A stretch of DNA of 46,711 nt from DATLRC01 sp035534895 (GTDB lineage Bacteria > Patescibacteriota > Saccharimonadia > Saccharimonadales > UBA4665). A program made the translations under genes and the position numbers. Shown here piece after piece: positions 24,988-33,827 of this stretch; position 1 is the first letter of the stretch, and every line of letters begins with the position of its first letter. The stretch is from the NCBI GenBank assembly GCA_035534895.1, contig DATLRC010000005.1, positions 1 to 46,711 on the forward strand. The letters are read 5' to 3'. The notes beneath the pieces were generated by a model. That model was given only the letters and a program-made list of their open reading frames with translations. It had not been told where the DNA came from and made no database searches.

Positions 24988-26067
24988 ATGCAACATATCC
25001 TCATCGTCGGATACGGCAAGATCGGAGCCATAAAGGCTGAAATTTGGACTAGACTAGGTGCGCAAGTCCACATCTATGATAGAAGATATAATTCCAGCAT
25101 ATTCCGAAACGTGATAGAACAAAAGCGATTCTCGCTATTTGACCCAGAAAAACAGGATGACCTGACAAGTTTTATTGTCGATATATCAACGCCAGCTGAT
25201 CAGCACGCAGCAGCATTGAGGTGGGCATTTTATACACTCAAAAACCCGCCAAAAGTTGTACTCATTGAGAAACCGGCTGTTTCATCAGTTGTAGAAAAGT
25301 TTGCCTTACTAGAAATCGTTAATAGTTTTGCGATGAATGGTATTTTAGTACCGATTATACTTAATGAGAGTTACTATGTATCTACGGCTTTGCGCGAGCT
25401 AAGGAAGCTGCTCGAAGTCAACGCTGAATCACCACTACAAATCAATATTGAACTTTCAAAAAATAGACTATCAGACAATGACAATGGACGGTTCTTTGAC
25501 TACGAGCTAGGTGCATTGGGCATAGAAACGCCCCACATGGTCGCCATATTACAGTACTTTAATATTACTTTGGAGTCACTCAAAGAGTTACAACCCCATC
25601 GCTATATCGATCCGACTCGCAACGACAATCAAGGCATCACTGTCACTGGTAAGGTTAACGACTGCACGATCTCCCTCGCATCATATTTAGGCAACTTTAG
25701 ACTAAGCAACCATGATATACGGTCAAACCCAGCAGTTACACGATCAGTCATGGTGAGGACTGCGCAACGTGAATATCATCTTGCTTTTGATATTCTTGAC
25801 GTCAACAACACTCATCATACAAAACTGATTGTCACCGACCTAATAACCGCTAAAACAACGCAAAAACTCATAAAAGATAATCATCTACAGCGACATCTGG
25901 CCGATATTTTAACAAATAACGTTCAGGAGCAGTACGTAGGGCTAGAAAATTCACTGGCAATTTGCGACGTGCTGTTTACGTGGCAGGCAAATGCAGTATG
26001 CAAGAAAATTGATACCCGACCAATTGGTACAGTAATTAATGCCGATAAGGAGTACACATGTCATTAG
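24988..26067 (+). CDS. Gfo/Idh/MocA-like NAD(P)-dependent dehydrogenase
   Basis: The N-terminal Rossmann fold begins at once with HILIVGYGKIGAIKAEIW. The family's EKP motif appears as VLIEKPAVSSV near residue 93, and IILNESYYVS follows. The C-terminal half (FFDYELGALGIETPHMVAIL) is a mixed domain of the usual size. Relatives oxidise sugar or inositol hydroxyls. The gene opens the plus operon and overlaps the next gene by 10 nt. No good ribosome site precedes its ATG. The cyclitol theme agrees with the IolE-like and AroE-like neighbours. Confidence 0.8.
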   Translation: MQHILIVGYGKIGAIKAEIWTRLGAQVHIYDRRYNSSIFRNVIEQKRFSLFDPEKQDDLTSFIVDISTPADQHAAALRWAFYTLKNPPKVVLIEKPAVSSVVEKFALLEIVNSFAMNGILVPIILNESYYVSTALRELRKLLEVNAESPLQINIELSKNRLSDNDNGRFFDYELGALGIETPHMVAILQYFNITLESLKELQPHRYIDPTRNDNQGITVTGKVNDCTISLASYLGNFRLSNHDIRSNPAVTRSVMVRTAQREYHLAFDILDVNNTHHTKLIVTDLITAKTTQKLIKDNHLQRHLADILTNNVQEQYVGLENSLAICDVLFTWQANAVCKKIDTRPIGTVINADKEYTCH

Positions 26068-27296
26068 AGATTAATGCTGGTTTTGTTGCACCAGATAAAC
26101 TGGTCCAAGAAGTTGTTGAACGCAAAGGTCTTGGTCATCCAGACACACTCGTAGACGGTATAGTTGAAGCGACTGAAATGGCATATGCCACATATTGCCA
26201 AGAAACCTTTGGAGCTATTCCTCATCATAACCTTGATAAAGCAGCACTGGTGGGTGGCTTATGCATACAACGTTTTGGAGGCTCGCTTTTTGAAGCACCC
26301 CTTAACATGATTTTTATGGGTCGTGCTAGTAAGTCATTTGGCGATAAGAACATTCCGCTTGAAGAGATTCAAGACCAAACCTCCCGTGATTATCTGAAGC
26401 GCATCTTGCCTCACCTGAATACTGCAGACCCTTCCGTCTACAATTCGCGCTCTTTAACCACAAGCCATAGTACACGTCCCTACTGGTTTGCTCCTCGTAA
26501 TATCGATGATCTACCTGAGTATAGTGGTGATACCCCGCGTGCTAACGACACCGCAACCATGATTAGCTATTGGCCACTGACAGTAACCGAAAAGCTTGCG
26601 CTTGACCTGGAAGGATACTTCTACGAGGACACTTCTGAAGATTTGCCAGTACCGCGGTTTTCGCATATCGGTCAAGACATCAAAGTCATGTGCGTTCGCA
26701 CTGGCCGGCTAATCACTGCTACCATGTGCATCCCACAAGTAACCACCGAAACTCCAAGCAAAGAAGTTTACTACGAACGAGAACGGGAACTTGAGCTCAC
26801 CCTACAGCAGTACGCCGAAGAAAAGGTTGCCGGCGACGCCTCTGTGCGCGTTGTTGTCAACACTCAAACCAAGAGCCCCAATCCATATCCATATCTTGTA
26901 ACGGGCGGTTCGTGTACAGATTTTGGAGAAGAGGGAGCAGTGGGCCGTGGCAATAAAACACATAACATTATTTCAAGCTTTCGGCCTAATACTATGGAAG
27001 CCCCCCACGGTAAAAACGTAACGTATTTTGTTGGCAAGCTGCTTGGTTACCAAGCAGACGCAATAGCGAAAAACGTCTACGAACAGACTGGTAGCCGTTG
27101 CCAGGTAATAATACAAGCTAACATGGGCGACAACCTCTTTGACCCAACAAAAGTTGTTGTATCGACTGAGGCAGAAGTTGACCGTGATGTCACCGCTAGA
27201 ATCGTCGAAGAAAGCTTAGGCTTGGGCCGCCAAACAACAGACATAATTTTGGCAACTCGCCACTTCCTACCTAGGACCAACACGTTCAAATCATAA
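26058..27296 (+). CDS. S-adenosylmethionine synthetase, archaeal type
   Basis: It makes SAM from methionine and ATP. The 412-residue protein belongs to the archaeal MAT family rather than bacterial MetK: VERKGLGHPDTLVDGIVEA at about 17-35, HHNLDKAALVGG, DFGEEGAVGRGNKTHN and RPNTMEAPHGKN are that family's blocks. AAGGAG precedes the ATG. It overlaps the dehydrogenase by 10 nt and the HprK-like gene by one base (TAATG). An archaeal-type enzyme inside a gene cluster suggests a dedicated SAM supply and horizontal origin. A housekeeping metK elsewhere would support that. Confidence 0.92.
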   Translation: MSLEINAGFVAPDKLVQEVVERKGLGHPDTLVDGIVEATEMAYATYCQETFGAIPHHNLDKAALVGGLCIQRFGGSLFEAPLNMIFMGRASKSFGDKNIPLEEIQDQTSRDYLKRILPHLNTADPSVYNSRSLTTSHSTRPYWFAPRNIDDLPEYSGDTPRANDTATMISYWPLTVTEKLALDLEGYFYEDTSEDLPVPRFSHIGQDIKVMCVRTGRLITATMCIPQVTTETPSKEVYYERERELELTLQQYAEEKVAGDASVRVVVNTQTKSPNPYPYLVTGGSCTDFGEEGAVGRGNKTHNIISSFRPNTMEAPHGKNVTYFVGKLLGYQADAIAKNVYEQTGSRCQVIIQANMGDNLFDPTKVVVSTEAEVDRDVTARIVEESLGLGRQTTDIILATRHFLPRTNTFKS

Positions 27297-28258
27297 TGAA
27301 AAATGTTAACTCGATTGATCTTAACTTCCAAGGAGTCACAATTGGCATATCAGGCCAAGATTTTTTGACTTCTACCACACTTGCCAATTTAGAAAGTAAT
27401 ATAACTGGCCTTAGGGTGGGCAAGTCTTTTGAGACAATAGCTCGTGGGCAAATCGATTTTACTCCAGCGGCCACCGTGTCCGCCAAGCTTATAGGTGAAC
27501 AAGCACTTTCCATAACGGGTCAGCCCCACTTATTTGCAGGAGGGATTGCGATTGCCCACACAGCACAGTACATGTCTGAGTGTATACGCCCGTCTGTAAA
27601 AGATTTGTTTCTAGTTCACGCAGCGGCAGTTGTTGACCCACAGGACAACTCGGCAATTGTTCTTTTTGGCGAAAAAGGGGCAGGTAAAACAACACTGGCT
27701 TTTCGGCTTTGTCATGAACATGGTTATGTGCTAGTTGGTAACGATCAAATTTTTTTAGGTCACGACAATGAAAGACTCTACGTGGAGGGCGGCAACAATT
27801 ATTTTGATATTCGCACTACAGCAGTGCGGTCAGACAGCTACCTCGGCTCAGTCGTCTTGGCAAGGAGTAACAATAAACCCGCTTGGAATGACAAGTTACG
27901 GGTTCGAGCGCACGATCTAGGCATCGCTAGCTCTACTGAGTACCACACAGCAAAACAGTTACTGCACGTTCGCATTGACCATACTGAAAACTCACTGAAG
28001 GTTGCTCCATGGTCGGGCTTACAGCAGACGCTCGTTATGCATGAACGTATTGGCCGTCATATAAGCGGCCAGGCTACACCACTGCTTGACGACAATGGCA
28101 CATATTACGGCTCACTGCCAAGCATGCTTAACCAACATGGTCTAGCAGCACGCGACCGCATTGTAAGTCACATTCAGACCATCGGCATCACAGAAATATT
28201 TGCACCTAATGCCCAAGCAGCACTTGAATTTATTACTACTGAAGGCAAGCAACAATGA
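27296..28258 (+). CDS. HprK-like P-loop kinase
   Basis: The C-terminal half resembles HPr kinase/phosphorylase: FLVHAAAVV with His109, Walker A FGEKGAGKTTLAF at about 124-136, and VLVGNDQIFL with Asp150. The first 100 residues are unrelated to classical HprK and the HprK capping loop is not evident, and no HPr gene is nearby. HprK-like proteins occur in peptide and small-molecule clusters, where they phosphorylate a pathway substrate. It is coupled to the genes on both sides (TAATG and ATGA), so it belongs to the pathway. Confidence 0.78.
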   Translation: MKNVNSIDLNFQGVTIGISGQDFLTSTTLANLESNITGLRVGKSFETIARGQIDFTPAATVSAKLIGEQALSITGQPHLFAGGIAIAHTAQYMSECIRPSVKDLFLVHAAAVVDPQDNSAIVLFGEKGAGKTTLAFRLCHEHGYVLVGNDQIFLGHDNERLYVEGGNNYFDIRTTAVRSDSYLGSVVLARSNNKPAWNDKLRVRAHDLGIASSTEYHTAKQLLHVRIDHTENSLKVAPWSGLQQTLVMHERIGRHISGQATPLLDDNGTYYGSLPSMLNQHGLAARDRIVSHIQTIGITEIFAPNAQAALEFITTEGKQQ

Positions 28259-29355
28259 TCGCTGTAGGCATCGCCACATTTAATGAAGCCGAGAATCTGG
28301 CAGCTTTGGTCAAAAAAATTGATGCATACGCTATCACAATTGGTGAGCCAGTTACTATTATTAACTGCGACAACTCTAGCCCTGATGGCACAGCAAAAAT
28401 TTTTCAGGGAATCAAGACAACTAATCCAAAGATTTCACTCAGCACCTCACAAACAGGGAAAGGAAGAAATGTACGCACCATACTCGAGTGCGTTGTTAAG
28501 CTTGGTTTTACCTATTGTATGCTGATCGATGGCGACGTAACTTCGCTAGAACGTTCGTGGCTTGAATCTCACGTCGCTGCTGCTAAGCTAAACATCGACT
28601 TCGTAGTTCCTAATTACTCCCGTTACATGCATGAGGGCAATACCACAAACCATCTTTTATATCCATTGCTATTCTATCTGACGGCCGGCAATGTGCCACG
28701 CCAGCCAATTGCCGGTGATTTTGGTATCGCGCGCGCGTTTGCCCTGTATCTGTGCTCACTACCATGGTCAGGGGCAACCCTTCGTTATGGCGTCGATGTG
28801 TTCATGACTATGCAGGCATTATTCGGAAGTTTCACTGTTCAGGAGATCGCGCTTCCTAAAAAAATCCACAAGCCAAGTTTCGAAAAGATGATCGGTATAG
28901 CTACCGATGAGATGGAAAGTTATTACCAGGCCCGAGCAGTACTGCAAAGCACTCAACCAATCCGTTTTACACCATCTACAACCGACTGGACACTCTTGGA
29001 CAGTCCCGGTATTGACGACTATAAGCTCCAAGCCCGTCGAACCGAAGCCAAGGAACTCCAAATTATATCAGGGACACCATTCAGTGACCAGTACCCCAAG
29101 CTTCCGGAGAAACTAAGTGCTACGGAATGGGCAGATATCTTACTGCTGCATGAACAACATGTGGGAGACTACTCAGCCAACATGCTCGCACGATCCATTT
29201 GCCCATTTTACTTAATACGTGTTGTTACCTATCTTGAGTCGATTCGCAATGCAGCCGATGCAGTAAGCAGCATAAATGACCAAACTGCCATCATTAAAAA
29301 AACCCTGGGCAGCCTACGGCATCCATTGCATCAGAGACCACGTATATCTAAATAG
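28255..29355 (+). CDS. GT-A glycosyltransferase, mannosylglycerate-synthase-like
   Basis: A 366-residue cytosolic GT2-like enzyme. It begins IAVGIATFNEAENLAALVKK, has the metal-binding DGD (92-94) in MLIDGDVTSLE, an acceptor region GDFGIARAFALYL and GVDVFMTMQAL, and IALPKKIHKPS. The order resembles mannosylglycerate and glucosyl-3-phosphoglycerate synthases, which move a sugar onto a small acid. No membrane helix is seen, so a soluble acceptor is likely. It is the last gene of the plus operon. Confidence 0.82.
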   Translation: MIAVGIATFNEAENLAALVKKIDAYAITIGEPVTIINCDNSSPDGTAKIFQGIKTTNPKISLSTSQTGKGRNVRTILECVVKLGFTYCMLIDGDVTSLERSWLESHVAAAKLNIDFVVPNYSRYMHEGNTTNHLLYPLLFYLTAGNVPRQPIAGDFGIARAFALYLCSLPWSGATLRYGVDVFMTMQALFGSFTVQEIALPKKIHKPSFEKMIGIATDEMESYYQARAVLQSTQPIRFTPSTTDWTLLDSPGIDDYKLQARRTEAKELQIISGTPFSDQYPKLPEKLSATEWADILLLHEQHVGDYSANMLARSICPFYLIRVVTYLESIRNAADAVSSINDQTAIIKKTLGSLRHPLHQRPRISK

Positions 29356-29462
29356 GTAATGACCTGTAATCAAAACAAGCATTTAATAGGATAGCCCGCT
29401 CCTACTTAGTAAATTTTGATGCAAGTTGTTTTGGTTTGTTTAGAAATTGCTGGCATAGACTA

Positions 29463-29843
29463 TTAAGCTGACAATTGTTTTTTAACTAATTCCGCTACTT
29501 GGCGAGGTGTCATGTCAGCCTTTAGGATAACGGCGTTAACTCCTAATGCCTTTACTTCGGCAGGTATTTCCTGTTCACCCATATTGGTTAGAATAATAAC
29601 CTTCGCACTTTTGCCCCAAGGCTTTTTCCGTAGTTCCTTGAGCATTTGGTCACCAGTCATCTCTGGCATCATTAGATCAAGCAAGATAATATCTGGTTGC
29701 ATCTCCTCGGCTAGCTCTAAGCCCAACTTACCGTTTTCTGCCGTTTCAACTTTGTAGCCTTCCGATTCAAACTTGAAGCGGTACATCTGGCTGATAGTTT
29801 GGTCATCCTCAATTATTGCGATCTTGACCGTAGTGTTAGACAT
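29463..29843 (-). CDS. stand-alone CheY-like response regulator
   Basis: A 126-residue receiver domain without output domain. The phosphoacceptor is Asp56 (ILLDLMMPE), with the acidic pocket Glu12-Asp13-Asp14, Thr86 and Lys108 at the usual positions. It must act through protein contacts. It lies 1 nt after the aminotransferase gene on the same strand. The only histidine kinase here is at 33.8 kb and could be its partner, though they are not in one operon. Confidence 0.93.
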   Translation of the reverse strand: MSNTTVKIAIIEDDQTISQMYRFKFESEGYKVETAENGKLGLELAEEMQPDIILLDLMMPEMTGDQMLKELRKKPWGKSAKVIILTNMGEQEIPAEVKALGVNAVILKADMTPRQVAELVKKQLSA

Positions 29844-29844
29844 A

Positions 29845-30987
29845 CTATTTTAAGTCTAGCACGACTCGGGAAGTGTCAAGAGAGGTAATTTTTTCAAGAA
29901 CGTCAAGACCCCTTTTCAAAGTCTCCATGTCTGCTCCGTATGACAGGCGTACAAAGCCGTTTAGTCGTGAAAATGCTCTGCCTGCAACAATAATCAGACC
30001 GTGATCACTAGCCTGTTCTACGAATTCGAGATCAGTTAGATCATTAGGTGCCTTCAAGAATATATAGTAAGCACCTTGTGCGCCGTGAATACTGTAGCCC
30101 ATATGTCTCAATCGATCTAAGGCATATTTCCGTTTTAAACTATATTTTGCAACTACATCTGGGCGACGTTGAATGGCTGCTAAGCCAGCATGTTGGGCTA
30201 TAGAGGAACTGGACATAACGACGTATTGTTGCAGTTCATTGATCGCATCAATAATATCACTAGGGCCAGCAACATAACCCAGCCGCCAGCCAGTCATAGC
30301 GTACTCCTTAGAGAAGCCGTTCATAGTAATGGTATTCGGATAAATACTACCGATACTAAAATGAGCTGTTTCATAAGCAAAATGTTCATAGATCTCATCA
30401 GAAATAACCAACAAGTTATGTCGCTCAGCAATAGCAGCGATCTTCCTTAGGTTACTTTCTGGATAAATTGCCCCAGACGGATTATTGGGTGTGTTGATAA
30501 CAATCACTTTAGTCCGATTAGTGATACTAGCTTCCAAGGCGTGTAAGTCAGGCTGGAAGTCGGGCAAAGTTGAGACATAAACCACATGGGCGCCAATCAT
30601 ACTTGCTAGATGCGGATAAGGAGGATAGTAGGGGTCAAAGACAATTATTTCATCTCCCGGGTCTAAAATCGCCAGGTATACAAGTAATAGGCCTGTAGTA
30701 AGCCCTGGCACAATGGTTATGGTATCGGCAGTATGGTTGAGTTTATTCTCTTCATTAAGTTTCTTGGCAAGAGCCAGTCGGAGTTCCAGAATCCCAGCAG
30801 CAGGGGTATAAACAGTTTTATCTGACTGAATAGCAGCTATACCGGCGGCTTTGATGTGCTCGGCTGTTAGTTCTTCAGGAACGCCAATGCTTAAATCTAT
30901 GGGGTTCACTAGTTCGGCTTGCCGACGCATGGCAGTCCGAAAATCACTACTATCAAAATATGTTAATCTTTGTGAAATAAATGACAT
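29845..30987 (-). CDS. PLP-dependent class I/II aminotransferase
   Basis: A 380-residue fold-type I aminotransferase close to the aspartate aminotransferase Iγ group. It has VPGLTTGLLLVYLAI, FDPYYPPYPHLA, NTPNNPSGAIY with the substrate-binding Asn, ISDEIYEHFAY, and the PLP lysine in NGFSKEYAMTGWRLGY. The C-terminal Arg region is FVRLSYG. Length and motifs are normal. It is followed by the response regulator with no gap, so the two share an mRNA. Confidence 0.92.
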   Translation of the reverse strand: MSFISQRLTYFDSSDFRTAMRRQAELVNPIDLSIGVPEELTAEHIKAAGIAAIQSDKTVYTPAAGILELRLALAKKLNEENKLNHTADTITIVPGLTTGLLLVYLAILDPGDEIIVFDPYYPPYPHLASMIGAHVVYVSTLPDFQPDLHALEASITNRTKVIVINTPNNPSGAIYPESNLRKIAAIAERHNLLVISDEIYEHFAYETAHFSIGSIYPNTITMNGFSKEYAMTGWRLGYVAGPSDIIDAINELQQYVVMSSSSIAQHAGLAAIQRRPDVVAKYSLKRKYALDRLRHMGYSIHGAQGAYYIFLKAPNDLTDLEFVEQASDHGLIIVAGRAFSRLNGFVRLSYGADMETLKRGLDVLEKITSLDTSRVVLDLK

Positions 30988-31107
30988 AGTTATTTGTTTA
31001 CTTTTTGTAGGCGGTAGCTACAATGTACAGGGGTTTTGTATTTATGGCAACCATCTTTTATGTGGTACGTGTTAAAATAACAGGGAATAATACAGAAACG
31101 AAAAATT

Positions 31108-32628
31108 ATGAAACATATACTCTTGCCAAGAGGTTATCGTAACATCGAAATGCTTCAAAAACGGCTATCCAGTGAGTCGGAAATAAAATGGAGACAACGT
31201 GGAGAAAGACGAGCGCTTAGACTTTTCCACACCATGACAACTCGTGTCCCTGCCTATAGAGATTTTTTAAAAAGTAAAAATTTTTCTCCGAATCAAGTTA
31301 AGGGAATAGAGGATTTCTTCAAGATCCCATGTATTAATAAAGACAATTACTTACGGAAATACCCTCAAGAAATGCTGTGTTGGGATGGTAATTTTGCTGG
31401 GAGTCAATGGGTTATCTCTACCACCTCTGGTTCAACAGGGCAGCCTTTTTATTTCCCCAGAGAAAACTCACAAGACTGGCAGTATGCCATTACAGCAGAA
31501 CTATATCTTCGCTCAAACTTTTCAATACAAAATCGTAGCACTTTATATATCGTCGCTTTCCCAATGGGAGCTTGGATAGGTGGTTTATTCACTTACGAGG
31601 CCCTAAAAATTGTAGCTGAACATGGTGGCTATAACCTTAGCATCATTACTCCAGGTATTCACAAACAAGAAGTAATCAAGGCAGTTAAGCAGCTTGGTCA
31701 TAACTTTGATCAGATTATCATTGGTGCTTACGCACCATTTTTGAAAGATATACTTGACGACGGAATCCGTGAAGGTATTAAATGGAACAAATATAATCTT
31801 GGTTTTGTTTTTTCTGCCGAAGCTTTTTCTGAAAAGTTCCGTGACTATGTATTAAAAGCAACCGCTAGCCAGGACCCTCTTAAAACCACACTCAATCACT
31901 ATGGCACCGTGGACATGGGTACCATGGCTCACGAAACCCCAGAATCAATCATGATTCGTAGAACATTAAATGAAGTTGATAAACTCAACATACTCTTTCC
32001 TGAGGATAAACGTCAACCAACATTCGCACAGTATAACCCCGAGCTTTTTTATTTTGAAGCAGAAGAAAATAATCTTTTTTGCACTGCTTATAGTGGGTTA
32101 CCACTAGTACGCTATGATCTTAAGGATTATGGTGGTCTTCTAAATCGTGCGGAGATCCAAACGAGATTGTCTGAACAGGGCATTGACATTGAAGTCTTAG
32201 CACGAAAACATAACATAAATAATAATTTGTGGAACTTGCCTTTTATCTATATCTATGAACGCAACGATTTCAGTGTTAGCTACTACGCATTTTTAATATA
32301 TCCTGACACAGTGCGGCGCGCATTGCAGAATGAAAGTCTACACCCTGAAATTACAGGAAAATTTTCAATGCAAAGTGATTATGATAACGAAGGACGTCAG
32401 CGATTGCATATACACGTTGAAACTAAGCACGGTATAGTTCACAGCCAATCACTCAATGCCAAAATACAAAAAGCTATTCACGAAACTCTCATAGAAGAAA
32501 GTTCAGAATATCGTGAGACTAACAGAATGATAGGTGATGATGCCCAGCCGATTATATATCTCTGGGAATACGAAGATCCAACACATTTTCGCTCTGGTAC
32601 AAAGCAAAACTGGACAATAAAACAATAA
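31108..32628 (+). CDS. PaaK/CapK-like adenylate-forming enzyme
   Basis: The 506-residue protein matches phenylacetate-CoA ligase relatives. The phosphate-binding loop STTSGSTGQP is at about 104-113, LNHYGTVDMGTMAHE follows near 262, and LVRYDLKDYGGLL lies before the C-terminal domain. Such enzymes activate a carboxylic acid as acyl-AMP for transfer to CoA or another carrier. The overall similarity is distant, so the acid is unknown. It abuts the E1-like gene, and both are visibly AT-richer than the neighbouring cluster, a sign of separate acquisition. No strong ribosome site precedes the ATG. Confidence 0.75.
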   Translation: MKHILLPRGYRNIEMLQKRLSSESEIKWRQRGERRALRLFHTMTTRVPAYRDFLKSKNFSPNQVKGIEDFFKIPCINKDNYLRKYPQEMLCWDGNFAGSQWVISTTSGSTGQPFYFPRENSQDWQYAITAELYLRSNFSIQNRSTLYIVAFPMGAWIGGLFTYEALKIVAEHGGYNLSIITPGIHKQEVIKAVKQLGHNFDQIIIGAYAPFLKDILDDGIREGIKWNKYNLGFVFSAEAFSEKFRDYVLKATASQDPLKTTLNHYGTVDMGTMAHETPESIMIRRTLNEVDKLNILFPEDKRQPTFAQYNPELFYFEAEENNLFCTAYSGLPLVRYDLKDYGGLLNRAEIQTRLSEQGIDIEVLARKHNINNNLWNLPFIYIYERNDFSVSYYAFLIYPDTVRRALQNESLHPEITGKFSMQSDYDNEGRQRLHIHVETKHGIVHSQSLNAKIQKAIHETLIEESSEYRETNRMIGDDAQPIIYLWEYEDPTHFRSGTKQNWTIKQ

Positions 32629-32654
32629 TGGCTACGATAAAAGGAGATAAGTCT

Positions 32655-33803
32655 ATGGACAAGCCAATAATATTAGTTGAAGGCCAGTATACCCAAATTG
32701 AATTACAAAAACTTAAGAATCAGAAAATTTGGAAATCAAAAGACATTTACAAATCTCAACTGAAAGAACTCTTTGAAATATTGAATGCTCATCTAATTGG
32801 CACACCAGAAGTTCGCAATAAGCTCGATTCTTTTATCTTAGAACGATCAAACCCAAATCCCGAGCTAAGAGGGAATTATGTTTATTATCCTTGGTCGGGG
32901 CTACTACTGCATACGGTTTCAGAAAAAGAGCAAAATATGCTCAGAACTAATCGGACAAGCAACTTGCTTACTAAAAAAGAACAAGAAAAGTTGGGACAAT
33001 TCAACGCTGGTGTAGCCGGGCTTTCTTTCGGTAATGGGATTGCTGTGTCCTTGGTCTACAGTGGTGCAGCGAATAACATTAAGCTTGCTGATAATGATAT
33101 ATTCGAAACAACAAACTTAAACCGAGTTCGAGTTGGGCTCTCAAGTGTTGATGAACCAAAAACAACCGTGACAGCTCAAGACATATATGAGATTAACCCC
33201 TATGCCAATATTAAAATTTTTACCGATGGTTTGACTGACGAAAATGTCGATAGCTTTATACAGGAGAATCCTAAACTGAATGTTGTTTTTGATGTAGTTG
33301 ATAACTTTGCAATGAAGGTGAGAATACGTTTAGGTGCCAGGAAGGCCGGTGTGCCAGTTGTTATGTTAACGAGTCTAGAAGACAGTATTTTGGTAGACAT
33401 TGAGCGGTTTGATCTTGACCCATCAGCCGAAATTTTCCATGGCTTGCTCGGAGATGTAACCGAAGAGTTACTAACAAAAGAAATGACTGAACAAGATAAG
33501 GCAAAATATGCCATGACAATTGTTGGACCGCAGAGAGTTTCATATAGGAATCTTTTATCATTGTCAGAAATTGGCAAAACCCTAGTTTCTCGACCCCATC
33601 TGTACGGCACTGTTAGTATTGTCTGTGGATTGGCCGCATACATAGTAAAAAGAATAGCCTTAAACGAAGATATGCCTAGCATGAGAAGCCACATTTTATT
33701 TAGTGATGTTTTGGGTGTTTTGCCCAACAAAGACGATACACTTAAAGCAAGGCAAATACTTTTATCTCAATTAATAAAAGACCCAAAAAGTCGCGAGAAT
33801 TAG
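32655..33803 (+). CDS. E1/ThiF-like adenylyltransferase
   Basis: After about 100 residues of unknown N-terminus comes a ThiF/MoeB/E1 adenylation domain: FNAGVAGLSFGNGIAVSL as glycine loop, KLADNDIFETTNLNR with the Asp and Asn-x-x-Arg motif, and VVFDVVDNFAMKVRIR with the second Asp. The zinc Cys pairs of MoeB and E1 enzymes are missing and the whole protein has a single Cys, so thioester transfer is doubtful and adenylation alone is likely. I chose the ATG at 32655, preceded by AAAGGAG; the alternative at 32628 overlaps the previous stop. No ubiquitin-like partner gene was found. Confidence 0.78.
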   Translation: MDKPIILVEGQYTQIELQKLKNQKIWKSKDIYKSQLKELFEILNAHLIGTPEVRNKLDSFILERSNPNPELRGNYVYYPWSGLLLHTVSEKEQNMLRTNRTSNLLTKKEQEKLGQFNAGVAGLSFGNGIAVSLVYSGAANNIKLADNDIFETTNLNRVRVGLSSVDEPKTTVTAQDIYEINPYANIKIFTDGLTDENVDSFIQENPKLNVVFDVVDNFAMKVRIRLGARKAGVPVVMLTSLEDSILVDIERFDLDPSAEIFHGLLGDVTEELLTKEMTEQDKAKYAMTIVGPQRVSYRNLLSLSEIGKTLVSRPHLYGTVSIVCGLAAYIVKRIALNEDMPSMRSHILFSDVLGVLPNKDDTLKARQILLSQLIKDPKSREN

Positions 33804-33827
33804 TCTTGGTTTGATAATAATAAACTT

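Noticed and set aside
32628..32654. Upstream start of the E1-like gene overlapping the PaaK-like stop
   Set aside because: AAAGGAG sits ideally for the ATG at 32655; the extra nine residues look like spacer containing that site.
33200..33730. 176-residue minus ORF opposite the E1-like gene
   Set aside because: Shadow of a gene with clear adenylation motifs on the plus strand; no ribosome site or domain.
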